Made by a program: the position numbers and the translations under genes
Shown here: piece after piece, positions 16,803 through 24,260 of the stretch
Layout of the letters: each line of letters starts with the position of its first letter
Position numbering within the stretch: the first letter of the stretch is position 1
From: an uncultured Lachnospiraceae bacterium
GTDB lineage: Bacteria > Bacillota > Clostridia > Lachnospirales > Lachnospiraceae
Assembly: GCA_910586705.1 (NCBI GenBank)
Contig: CAJUJK010000003.1
Span: forward strand, 124,001-188,000
Length of the DNA: 64,000 nucleotides
Direction: 5' to 3'
Notes under the pieces: generated by a model
What the model was told of the DNA's origin: nothing
Database searches by the model: none
Seen by the model: only the letters and a program-made list of their open reading frames with translations

Positions 16803-16860
16803 AATCCCGGGAATCGTCATCCGACCACTCAGAATGATTATCTCCGGGATTATTTTTTAT
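16803..16860 (+). terminator. Intrinsic terminator after the SNF symporter
   Basis: AATCCCGG (16803-16810) pairs with CCGGGATT (16844-16851), with further pairing inside, and is followed by ATTTTTTATTATT. The minus-strand XRE gene ends at 16860, so the hairpin may serve both directions. Confidence 0.75.
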
Positions 16861-17351
16861 TATTTTGCCAGCAGTCTCTTTTTGTATGCCCGGATTCTCG
16901 CCGCATACTTGCTCGTCATAATCACCCCGACGATCATCATGCCAAGCGTCACCCCTTGGCAGAAGCCGCCGAGAAAATTGTCGGCACGGTCCGTAAACAA
17001 TAAAATTAAGTAAACAACCGCCGCAATCAGCCCGCAAATAAACAGAAGGTGCATACGTCTCGTAAGTTTCTGTTTCTCGTCGTTGCTGTAATCCGCCACT
17101 TTTAATACGGTTTCCTCCAATTCTTTATCCATCTTTTTGCCTTTCCTTTCCCCGTCCAGCAGTTCCCGCAGTTCCACTTCATAATAATCAGACATTTCTA
17201 TCAGAATGTCCAAATCCGGCATGTTGCTGCCTGTCTCCCACCGGGATACCGTCCGCCGGGATACCCGCAGGCGTTCCGCAAGCTGTTCCTGCGTCAGCCC
17301 CTTTTCTTTCCGTAGCTCCTTAAAAAACATCCCGATTTTCATCTGATCCAT
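16860..17351 (-). CDS. XRE family regulator with C-terminal membrane segments
   Basis: A 163-residue protein. Residues 5-60 form an XRE/Cro HTH (FFKELRKEKGLTQEQLAERL, VSRRTVSRWETGSNMPDLD). The C-terminal half holds two hydrophobic helices, LLFICGLIAAVVYLILLF and FCQGVTLGMMIVGVIMTS. It is thus a membrane-tethered DNA-binding protein of a type common in Firmicutes, function unknown. The start at 17351 has GGAGG ten bases upstream. A longer frame to 17480 lacks a better ribosome site. Confidence 0.85.
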   Translation of the reverse strand: MDQMKIGMFFKELRKEKGLTQEQLAERLRVSRRTVSRWETGSNMPDLDILIEMSDYYEVELRELLDGERKGKKMDKELEETVLKVADYSNDEKQKLTRRMHLLFICGLIAAVVYLILLFTDRADNFLGGFCQGVTLGMMIVGVIMTSKYAARIRAYKKRLLAK

Positions 17352-17635
17352 CGTCCTGTGTCCTCCTCTCTGGATAAAGAATACCGTTTCCCGTCTCCTA
17401 TTGACAGGACACCAAACGGGCATTCCCCTTCGTTTCGCTATGAGACATGGGGTGTCCCTGTCCATGTTACCCGTTACCATTTATGCCGGCTCCTCATTTC
17501 CCATTCATTTGCAATCATTTTACTCTGCTTTCCCCCGAAGCGCAATCGCTGACGCCTACTGGAAACATGTCCGCATTTCTGTTATACTGTCTCTTGGTAG
17601 AAGGATAAGAAAAATTTTTGCAGGGGGAAAACAAC

Positions 17636-18382
17636 ATGAAGAAAACAGCGAAAGTACGAAGATTGACCATTTCAGTCATTATGATTCTTGCACTGGCACT
17701 GACAGGCTGCGGAAAGGCGAAGGCACCCGCTTCCGATACCGTCCAGTGGTTCAACAATACCTATGCGGTCCTGACTGTGCTGAATGAGCGCGACTGCCGG
17801 GTATACAGCGGAGGCAGCCCGAACATCGCCGAAAAAGCGCTTGCCAGAGCGCTTCTGGAAAATTCATGGGACGTTACGGACCGGGCGTCCGCCGAGGAAT
17901 CGCTCCAGTGGCTTCTGGATGAGGGACACCGCATTCCGCTGGCGGAGGAACTGGCTTACCTCTCGGAAATAGGTCTTGCGGATGTCTCCGAAGAGGAGCG
18001 GACGGAGGCAATCCTCAGCAATTTTGATCTGGATGAAGAGCAGGCAGGGCAATACGCCGCATGGTTCTCTTTGTACGAACAGTATGGCGAGGACGCAGCC
18101 GCCGCATGGGATTACAGCCGCGCCATGTGGCTTTTGAGCTATTACTATCTGGCGGACTACTACACACTGGAAGAATCGCTGGACCAGTCGCTGGCGCTTG
18201 CGGAAACGATCCAGACCACCTTTGGCTCGTGGGACGACTTTATGGAAAGCTACTTCGCCGGGTATGAATACTGGTCGGAGGAGAGCAGCGACGAGCGCCG
18301 TGATATTTATGAGGATCTGAAATCATCGTCCGACAATCCTTTTGCGCTCGACTGGAATACGACATTGGAAAAGACATGGTAA
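17636..18382 (+). CDS. DUF1266 domain lipoprotein
   Basis: A 248-residue secreted lipoprotein. The signal peptide (KKTAKVRRLTISVIMILALA) ends at lipobox LTGCGK. The C-terminal part matches DUF1266: WDYSRAMWLLSYYYLADYYT, then IQTTFGSWDDFMESYFAGYEYW. Function is unknown. These domains occur in proteins of predicted envelope or stress roles. AGGGGG lies eight bases before ATG 17636. Its neighbour asnA follows 94 bases later on the same strand with no clear terminator between, so co-transcription is possible. Confidence 0.82.
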   Translation: MKKTAKVRRLTISVIMILALALTGCGKAKAPASDTVQWFNNTYAVLTVLNERDCRVYSGGSPNIAEKALARALLENSWDVTDRASAEESLQWLLDEGHRIPLAEELAYLSEIGLADVSEEERTEAILSNFDLDEEQAGQYAAWFSLYEQYGEDAAAAWDYSRAMWLLSYYYLADYYTLEESLDQSLALAETIQTTFGSWDDFMESYFAGYEYWSEESSDERRDIYEDLKSSSDNPFALDWNTTLEKTW

Positions 18383-18476
18383 AACTTTTCCTTGCTTTCC
18401 TGCCGTAAAAGCGGTTAAATAATAAAGAATAAGAAAAACAGCGGTCACACAGACCGCGCGAAAAGTGAGGTATCAC

Positions 18477-19487
18477 ATGGACAACTTAATTATTCCACAG
18501 GATTACAAGTCTGCGCTGAATCTGCACGACACCCAGATCGGCATCAAGACGGTGAAAGACTTTTTTCAGGTGCAGCTTGCCGAAAGACTGCATCTTTTGC
18601 GGGTATCCGCTCCTCTATTCGTGGAGCCGGCTTCCGGGCTTAACGACAACTTAAACGGCGTGGAACGCCCTGTCACCTTCGGCATCAAGGAGCAGGACGA
18701 CGCCCCCGCTGAGATCGTGCACTCCCTCGCGAAATGGAAGCGCATGGCTCTGGGCAAATACGGTTTTTCCCACGGGGAAGGGCTTTACACCGACATGAGC
18801 GCCATCCGCAGGGACGAGGCGACGGACAACATCCACTCCATCTATGTGGACCAGTGGGACTGGGAGAAAGTCATTTCCCGCGAGGAACGCTGTCTGGACT
18901 ATCTGGAAGAGACGGTAAAGACAGTCTACAAGGCGCTTCGCAAAACGGAAAAGTACATGGCGATCCAGTACGATTACATAGACGAGATTCTGCCCCACGA
19001 CATCTTTTTCATCACCACACAGGCGTTAGAAGACCTCTACCCGGGCACCACGCCGAAGGAGCGGGAATATCTGATTACGAGGGAAAAGGGCGCGGTCTGC
19101 CTCATGCAGATCGGCGATTTACTTGCCTCCGGCGAAAAACACGACGGGCGCGCGCCGGATTACGACGACTGGACGCTCAACGCGGACATTCTCGTCTACT
19201 ATCCCGTCCTCGATATCGCGCTGGAACTGTCCTCCATGGGCATCCGTGTGGATAAGGACGCGCTTCTTACCCAGCTCGACAAGGCAGGCTGCCCCGAGCG
19301 CGCGAAGCTCCCCTTCCAGAAGGGCATCATCGACGAAACCCTTCCCTTCACCATCGGCGGCGGCATCGGGCAGTCGAGAATCTGTATGTTCTTCCTGCGC
19401 AAGGCACATATCGGCGAGGTACAGTGCTCCCTCTGGCCGGAGGAGATCACGAAGGAAGCGCTGACAAACGGCATCCAGTTGTTATAA
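18477..19487 (+). CDS. asnA: Aspartate--ammonia ligase
   Basis: A 336-residue ammonia-dependent asparagine synthetase, which makes asparagine from aspartate, ammonia and ATP in the cytoplasm. The length matches the family (about 330). Landmarks are VSAPLFVEPASGLNDNLNG, ERPVTFGI, the KWKRMALGKYGF and GLYTDMSAIRRDE stretches, VDQWDWEKVI, and LPFTIGGGIGQSRICMFFL near the end. The fold is that of class II aminoacyl-tRNA synthetases. GTGAGG lies six bases before ATG 18477. A 6-bp hairpin lies in the short leader (18441-18457) without a T-run, and I see no T-box. The 3' end overlaps the converging DUF1284 gene by six bases. Confidence 0.96.
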   Translation: MDNLIIPQDYKSALNLHDTQIGIKTVKDFFQVQLAERLHLLRVSAPLFVEPASGLNDNLNGVERPVTFGIKEQDDAPAEIVHSLAKWKRMALGKYGFSHGEGLYTDMSAIRRDEATDNIHSIYVDQWDWEKVISREERCLDYLEETVKTVYKALRKTEKYMAIQYDYIDEILPHDIFFITTQALEDLYPGTTPKEREYLITREKGAVCLMQIGDLLASGEKHDGRAPDYDDWTLNADILVYYPVLDIALELSSMGIRVDKDALLTQLDKAGCPERAKLPFQKGIIDETLPFTIGGGIGQSRICMFFLRKAHIGEVQCSLWPEEITKEALTNGIQLL

Positions 19488-19850
19488 ACCGCAAAGATCC
19501 GTCCACTGGCAGTCTCCGCATATCTCTCTGCGGCTGCCGGCGGACAGGATGCGCTCCTCCACGAGACGCGCAAAGTCCTCCCATCTGATCTGGCATCCGG
19601 CGTCCAGCCCGCAGCGCGTAAGCACCTGCCTGTCGTATTCATCCGCCTTTCCGGCGGAAATGCAGACTCCCTCTTTGTTGTTGGGACAGTGGGCGCACAC
19701 GTCATCCGTCGCATCCAACAGAACCACCTCTGGATTCTGCTCCAGTTTTCTCTTCATCTCCCACATATTTTCCGTAAATTCACCGCTGTAGCCTTTCCCT
19801 TGAAAAAAGGAAAAGCACATACCATGATGTGCTCTGATCCTATATACCAT
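19482..19850 (-). CDS. DUF1284 domain-containing cysteine-rich protein
   Basis: A 122-residue cytoplasmic protein of family DUF1284. It begins VYRIRAHHGMCFSFFQGKGY, typical of the family, and has clustered cysteines (DDVCAHCPN, GVCISAGKADEYD, ICGDCQWTDLCGL) that could bind a metal or an iron-sulfur cluster. The function is unknown. AGGAGC precedes the start. It converges with and overlaps the end of asnA. The bioY gene ends 19 bases upstream on the same strand, so the two may share a transcript. Confidence 0.88.
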   Translation of the reverse strand: MVYRIRAHHGMCFSFFQGKGYSGEFTENMWEMKRKLEQNPEVVLLDATDDVCAHCPNNKEGVCISAGKADEYDRQVLTRCGLDAGCQIRWEDFARLVEERILSAGSRREICGDCQWTDLCGL

Positions 19851-19868
19851 TTTATGCTCCTTTTTTAT

Positions 19869-20465
19869 CTAATCTAATAAACCCGCGAGAGGCTTTCTCA
19901 GCGCATTGCCGAAACCAAGCGCCAGCGCCGCCTTGACCAGATCCGGAATCACAAAGGGGAACACGCACCAGCCAAGCGCTGTCAGCAGGCTCACCGGTCC
20001 GTTTGTGTTCCCATACACAACCATAAACCAGATCGTGCCGATGATATAGTACGTCACCATACCAAAAAGCATGGAAAGCATCTGCACCCAGACTTTCCTG
20101 TCAGCTATCCGCTCCATCAGCCACATGAGCAGCCCCGAAAAGACGAAACCGATCAGATACCCTCCCGTCGTGCCAAACAGCACGCCCGGTCCGGCGGAAA
20201 ATCCTGCAAAGACCGGGACACCCACCAGTCCCAGCAGCAAATAGACGACTATCGCCAGTGTCCCCCGTTTCCCGCCCAGTATCATCACCGCCAGAAAGAC
20301 CGCAAAAGTCTGCATGGTAAACGGAATCGCCGTGGGAATGGAAATCCATGAACAGATCGCCATCAGCCCCACAAACAATCCGATATACGCCATGTCATAC
20401 GTCTTTTTCCGCCTCTGCACCCCTGTCTGTATGTTCCCTGCTTCTGCCTGCATTTCACGATTCAT
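19869..20465 (-). CDS. bioY: Biotin transporter BioY
   Basis: A 198-residue membrane protein, the substrate-binding S component of a biotin ECF transporter. About six helices follow the N-terminal AYIGLFVGLMAICSWISIPT motif. Family signatures are PFTMQTFAVFLAVMILGGKRG, YLLLGLVGVPVFAGFSAGPG, and GGYLIGF. No ECF ATPases are near, so it would use shared modules elsewhere or act alone. The start (20465) has GGAGGAGA upstream. The promoter overlaps an inverted repeat that looks like a BirA operator, so repression by biotin is likely. Confidence 0.95.
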   Translation of the reverse strand: MNREMQAEAGNIQTGVQRRKKTYDMAYIGLFVGLMAICSWISIPTAIPFTMQTFAVFLAVMILGGKRGTLAIVVYLLLGLVGVPVFAGFSAGPGVLFGTTGGYLIGFVFSGLLMWLMERIADRKVWVQMLSMLFGMVTYYIIGTIWFMVVYGNTNGPVSLLTALGWCVFPFVIPDLVKAALALGFGNALRKPLAGLLD

Positions 20466-20516
20466 AAATCTCCTCCTTCACCTTACCCATTGGCTCGTTT
20501 TTTTCTCAGTGAAGTT

Positions 20517-20576
20517 ATCTTAACATAACAAAAAGGCATTGTCAACTTGTTCTACAATTAGTTGACAATGCCTTTT
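20517..20576 (-). promoter_or_regulatory. bioY promoter within a BirA-like operator that also terminates the met operon
   Basis: AAAAGGCATTGTCAAC (20531-20546) and GTTGACAATGCCTTTT (20561-20576) are a perfect 16-bp inverted repeat. Its core TTGTCAAC-N14-GTTGACAA fits the BirA operator plan of Firmicutes. On the minus strand the second arm supplies TTGACA (20545-20540), 17 bases before TAAGAT (20522-20517), the bioY promoter. The same hairpin, ending in T-rich sequence, lies just after the metQ-like gene and can terminate it. Confidence 0.75.
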
Positions 20577-20594
20577 ACTCCTTTTTTCTACGGA

Positions 20595-21536
20595 TTACTG
20601 CTTTGCGGGAATTACCGCGCCGTTAAAATTCTCCTCGATAAACTTTTTCGTCTCATCGGACTGCAGCACGCTCACCAGCTTCTTGATCGCCTCGTTGTCC
20701 TTATTTGCCTCAGTCACAGTAATGATATTGGCATACTCAGAATCCTCACCCTCTCTCATCAGATAAGCCGTAGTGTCGATGTTTGCCTCCAACGCCCTGT
20801 TGACATTGACAAAATAGGCGTCGAAATCCGCCGAAGAGGGAATAATATTCGCCTGATCCATCTCCACAATCTCAATCGGAATCGTATATTCCTCAATCTG
20901 GTCGACGGATGCGTCAATCGCCGTCATTTCCGAATCCAACTTCAAAAATCCTTCCTTTTCCAGCACCTTAAGCGCCCTGTACTCATTAGAGGAATCGTTG
21001 GGAATCGCGATCACCGCATTCTCGGGAAGCTCATCCTTGGACGCATACTTGTCGGAAAAGCAGGCATAGGGCTCCACATGAACGCCGCCCATGCTGTACA
21101 AGGTCGCGCCCATCTCCTCCTCGATGCTCTCCATCGCAGGTACATGCATAAAGTAAGCGAAATCAATATCTCCGTCTATCAGCATATCGTTCCATGTCGC
21201 ATCCCATGTAGTGGAAACAATATCCAGCTCGATGCCCTGCTGCGCAAGCTGATCCGCCGCCGCATTTAAAATTTCGCTGTGAGGTGTCAAGTCACACACA
21301 CACTTGAGTACAACCGTATCGCCCGCCGTGGTATCGGCTGCATCCTCCCCAGTGTCAGCTGTGTTTTCCTCCTCAGCGGGCGCCTCCTCCGGCTCGCTGA
21401 CTTCATCTTCGCTCTCCGCCGACTCCGCCACCGCCGCTTCCGGCTGAGCCGCAGGCTCCTCAGCACCGCCGCAGCCTGCCAACAGCGAAGCAGTCATCGC
21501 AGCTGCCATCATTACAGTTACCAGCTTCTTTTTCAT
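20595..21536 (-). CDS. metQ: Methionine ABC transporter substrate-binding lipoprotein (NlpA/MetQ family)
   Basis: A 313-residue lipoprotein. The signal peptide ends at lipobox SLLAGCGG, followed by a long acidic Ala/Glu linker of about 55 residues, longer than usual. The binding domain has the family pattern: CVCDLTPHSEIL at its start, AYFMHVPAMES, VAIPND-like IAIPNDSSNEYRALKVLE, and DAYFVNVNRALEA. It binds methionine or a related amino acid and delivers it to MetI/MetN. It ends at a hairpin terminator. The start 21536 has an AGGAGAGG site. Assignment to methionine rests on family and neighbours. Confidence 0.9.
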   Translation of the reverse strand: MKKKLVTVMMAAAMTASLLAGCGGAEEPAAQPEAAVAESAESEDEVSEPEEAPAEEENTADTGEDAADTTAGDTVVLKCVCDLTPHSEILNAAADQLAQQGIELDIVSTTWDATWNDMLIDGDIDFAYFMHVPAMESIEEEMGATLYSMGGVHVEPYACFSDKYASKDELPENAVIAIPNDSSNEYRALKVLEKEGFLKLDSEMTAIDASVDQIEEYTIPIEIVEMDQANIIPSSADFDAYFVNVNRALEANIDTTAYLMREGEDSEYANIITVTEANKDNEAIKKLVSVLQSDETKKFIEENFNGAVIPAKQ

Positions 21537-21639
21537 AACCTCTCCTCTCTGTCCGTTCCAGTGCACTCCGACTGTACAGACATAAAAATATATTCATTTA
21601 AGGCGCATTCGCCATAAATGCCTTGGAAGTCAATATACT

Positions 21640-22350
21640 TCAGATCAGATGCCGTTTCTTTAAAATCACCTTGGAGATCGTATCCCCCACAAGCTGAACT
21701 GCCTGCACGATCACGATCAATACCACAATGGTGGCAAACAGAAGATCATGGCGATACCTCGTATATCCGTAAGTCACCGCAATATATCCAATTCCGCCGG
21801 CTCCGAAGCTTCCGGCAAGAGCCGTCATGGAAATCACGATCACGACCGCGTTGGTAAAGGCACGGATCAAGGACGGCAGGGTTTCCGGCACCATGATCGT
21901 AAACAGGATCCTCATATTCCCGCTTCCCATCGCCTTCGCCGCCTCAATTTTCCCCTTGTCAATCTCCAGAAGGCTGCTTTCCACCAGTCTTGCAAAAAGC
22001 GGCACACAACTCGCAATTAATGAAATAATACAGGCGTTGGAGCCGTAAGATTTACCCACCAGCGCCCTTGCCACAGGCAGCATAACAATAATAATAATCA
22101 CCTGCGGCAGAGAGCGGAAACAGTTGATCACCGCTCCCAGAATGCTATGTATCACTTTGCAGGGAACCAGTCCCTCCTTGCTCGTCATCACCAGAATAAG
22201 TCCCAGAAGCACGCCAAAGATCAGCACAAAAACGGAGGAAACCGCAACCATATACATGGTCTCTCCGATCGCCGGCATAACCTTGTCCCACACCTCTGCG
22301 CTGAACGAGTGCTTTAACACTTCCCAAAAAGAATACTTGTACAAGCTCAT
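21640..22350 (-). CDS. metI: Methionine ABC transporter permease
   Basis: A 236-residue permease of the MetI family, with five to six membrane helices. The coupling region with the ATPase is visible: EAAKAMGSGNMRILFTIMVP, and the segment ALAGSFGAGGIGYIAVTYGY near the C-terminus is typical of MetI. It overlaps the metN-like ATPase gene by four bases (ATGA), so they are co-translated. The substrate-binding gene follows about 100 bases downstream. Confidence 0.92.
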   Translation of the reverse strand: MSLYKYSFWEVLKHSFSAEVWDKVMPAIGETMYMVAVSSVFVLIFGVLLGLILVMTSKEGLVPCKVIHSILGAVINCFRSLPQVIIIIVMLPVARALVGKSYGSNACIISLIASCVPLFARLVESSLLEIDKGKIEAAKAMGSGNMRILFTIMVPETLPSLIRAFTNAVVIVISMTALAGSFGAGGIGYIAVTYGYTRYRHDLLFATIVVLIVIVQAVQLVGDTISKVILKKRHLI

Positions 22351-23132
22351 TGCACGTCCTCCTGCTCCTCTTCACTTCTGAACCGGTTATAGACGCTGAT
22401 AAAATTTCGTGCCGTCTCACATTTCGGATGTCGGAAAATCTCCTTCACAAGTCCTTGCTCCAAAAGTCTTCCGTCTTCCATAACCGCCATTCTATGGCAG
22501 GCGTACTTGATTACCTCCAGCTCATGCGTGATCAATATGATCGTAAGTCCGAGTTTCTCGTTTATTTCTTTGAGAAGATCCAGCACAGACAATGTCGTCT
22601 GCGGATCCAACGCGCTGGTTGCCTCGTCGGATAAAAGCACGTCCGGACGGTTTGCCAGTGCTCTGGCAATGCCAACCCTCTGCTTCTGTCCGCCCGACAG
22701 TTCTCCCGGATAAGCTTTTTTCTTTTCCGTAAGTCCTACCAGCGCAAGCATCTCATCTACCCGCTCATTCGCCTCTCTTCCTTTTACGCCCGTCAGCTTA
22801 AGGGGATACGCAATATTTTGCGCTACGGTCATGGAATCAAACAGATTAAACTGTTGAAAAATCATCCCAATCTTTCTGCGCTGCTCATTAAGCGCCGCTT
22901 TTCCAAGAGACGTAATCTCCTTGTCCCCAATCCTGACGGTGCCGCTGTCCGGCTCCTCCAGACGGTTCATACATCTGACAAGCGTGGACTTCCCCGCACC
23001 GCTGAATCCGACGATACCGTAAATCTCACCCTTTTGCACAGAAAGATCGATGCCCTTCAAAACCTCAATCCGCTGTCTTTTATTGTAAAAAGTTTTATGC
23101 AGCTGGGATACTTCGATAAATTTTTCGTCCAT
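22347..23132 (-). CDS. metN: Methionine ABC transporter ATP-binding protein
   Basis: A 261-residue ABC ATPase. Walker A is GFSGAGKST, the Q-loop is IFQQFNLFDSMTV, the signature is LSGGQKQRVGIARAL and Walker B is VLLSDEATSALDP, followed by the H-loop THELEV. Full-length MetN proteins have a C-terminal ACT-like regulatory domain (about 340 residues); this one ends at residue 261 and lacks it, so feedback by internal methionine may be absent. It is first in the metN-metI-metQ operon behind a sigma-A promoter. Confidence 0.92.
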   Translation of the reverse strand: MDEKFIEVSQLHKTFYNKRQRIEVLKGIDLSVQKGEIYGIVGFSGAGKSTLVRCMNRLEEPDSGTVRIGDKEITSLGKAALNEQRRKIGMIFQQFNLFDSMTVAQNIAYPLKLTGVKGREANERVDEMLALVGLTEKKKAYPGELSGGQKQRVGIARALANRPDVLLSDEATSALDPQTTLSVLDLLKEINEKLGLTIILITHELEVIKYACHRMAVMEDGRLLEQGLVKEIFRHPKCETARNFISVYNRFRSEEEQEDVQ

Positions 23133-23217
23133 TCTGTTTTCCGTTCCCTTTTGACCTTCCGCGCTGGTTTGATTTGTTTTTGTAGTCTACTTAAATACTA
23201 TGGATTATACCAGATTC

Positions 23218-23246
23218 ATACTAGCGCACACGCATGAGCATGTCAA
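23218..23246 (-). promoter_or_regulatory. Sigma-A promoter of the methionine importer operon
   Basis: TTGACA (minus strand, 23246-23241) is 17 bases from TAGTAT (23223-23218). The leader to the metN start is only about 80 bases, too short for a SAM riboswitch. Confidence 0.7.
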
Positions 23247-23327
23247 GTCTCTCTCGCACACATTCCCTAATATGTGAGGCTGATTGTTGCTTTTCACATC
23301 CTCCTTCCGTATCAGCCAAAGAACGCC

Positions 23328-23711
23328 TTAACAAAAATCGTACAATTCGCACGTCTCCACATCCCGGTACTCGTGCTTCTCGTAATACCCGATCAGTGTC
23401 CCGTCCTCAGCCCGCAGGGCGACCATGTAGACGTCCTTATTTTCTTTCTCGTTGCGGAAAGTATAGATACGATTGTGGTCTGCGCTCTCCGCAAACCATG
23501 CCACAACCTTCCGGATCTGCTCCACAGACTGCGCGTTATGGCAGTCCAAAAGGCTCTGTCCCACAAGGGCGGCGCCGCCCCGCTTCGCATACCGTTCTAT
23601 TGCCGTCGGATTCATGTAAATGATCTCGTGCGCCGGATTGCAGATTACCACCGCACACCTGTCCTGATCAACAATGCTCTTGAAATACTGTGCTAAATCT
23701 CTGTTGTCCAT
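23328..23711 (-). CDS. PAS domain-containing protein
   Basis: A 127-residue single-domain PAS protein. The start YFKSIVDQDRCAVVICNPAH, then IIYMNPTAIERYAKRGG and GQSLLDCHNAQSVEQIRKVV are the usual PAS core. The last part, DVYMVALRAEDGTLIGYYEKHEYR, gives the closing strands. There is no output domain, so it may sense a small molecule or redox state and signal by contact with another protein. GAGGAG precedes ATG 23711. It lies between an XRE regulator and the met operon. Confidence 0.88.
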   Translation of the reverse strand: MDNRDLAQYFKSIVDQDRCAVVICNPAHEIIYMNPTAIERYAKRGGAALVGQSLLDCHNAQSVEQIRKVVAWFAESADHNRIYTFRNEKENKDVYMVALRAEDGTLIGYYEKHEYRDVETCELYDFC

Positions 23712-23745
23712 AAATTCTCCTCTTTTCGTTTCTTTTGTGAAACCG

Positions 23746-24150
23746 TCAGTTTTCCTTTTTGGAAAGCTGCGTCACCGCAAGACAGGCAAGCCCTATTCCC
23801 AACATGCCGATCGCGGCATCCGTCTCAATCTGTTCCATAGCAGAGAGCGCGACTACCGCCACGCCCATCGCTAACGCCACGCCTTTCAAGGCAATCTGGA
23901 CAATCCCGGCAATTCCGGCTTGACCCGCATTCTCCTTTGCACCTAACTTCACCTGCATCAGCTCATCGACAGATACATCAAAAATCTCAGCCAGTTTTGG
24001 AAAAGAACTCACATCGGGAAGAGATAAATCCCGTTCCCACTTCGATACAGCTTTGTCAGTCACTCCCATTTTCTCAGCGAGTTCAAGCTGTGTCATTCCA
24101 TTTTCTTTGCGCAATGCAGCAATCATGTTTCCAAAAGTTTGTTTTTTCAT
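23746..24150 (-). CDS. XRE family transcriptional regulator with hydrophobic C-terminus
   Basis: A 134-residue regulator. Residues 8-63 are an XRE HTH (IAALRKENGMTQLELAEKMG, VTDKAVSKWERDLSLPDVSS). The C-terminus holds one or two hydrophobic stretches, ALKGVALAMGVAVVALSAM and AAIGMLGIGLACLAVTQLS, which could anchor it in the membrane. AGGAGA precedes ATG 24150. The promoter on the minus strand may be TTGCGT-18-TACAAT just before the leader. The PAS gene follows 35 bases downstream, so the two may form an operon and act together. Confidence 0.86.
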   Translation of the reverse strand: MKKQTFGNMIAALRKENGMTQLELAEKMGVTDKAVSKWERDLSLPDVSSFPKLAEIFDVSVDELMQVKLGAKENAGQAGIAGIVQIALKGVALAMGVAVVALSAMEQIETDAAIGMLGIGLACLAVTQLSKKEN

Positions 24151-24260
24151 TGTTTCTGCTCTCCTTTGATTTGATGTCTGCATTGTACCTCTCTCTTTCC
24201 CCCATACGCAACCGACTGCTGGTTTCCCCGGCTAAACCTGTCGTTTACATGGGATTTCCG

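Noticed and set aside
18383..18476. T-box or riboswitch before asnA
   Set aside because: The leader is under 100 bases and has just one 6-bp hairpin without a T-run or T-box sequence.
23133..23217. SAM riboswitch before the metN-like gene
   Set aside because: The leader is only about 80 bases, too short for the S-box, and no kink-turn or P1 pairing is visible.
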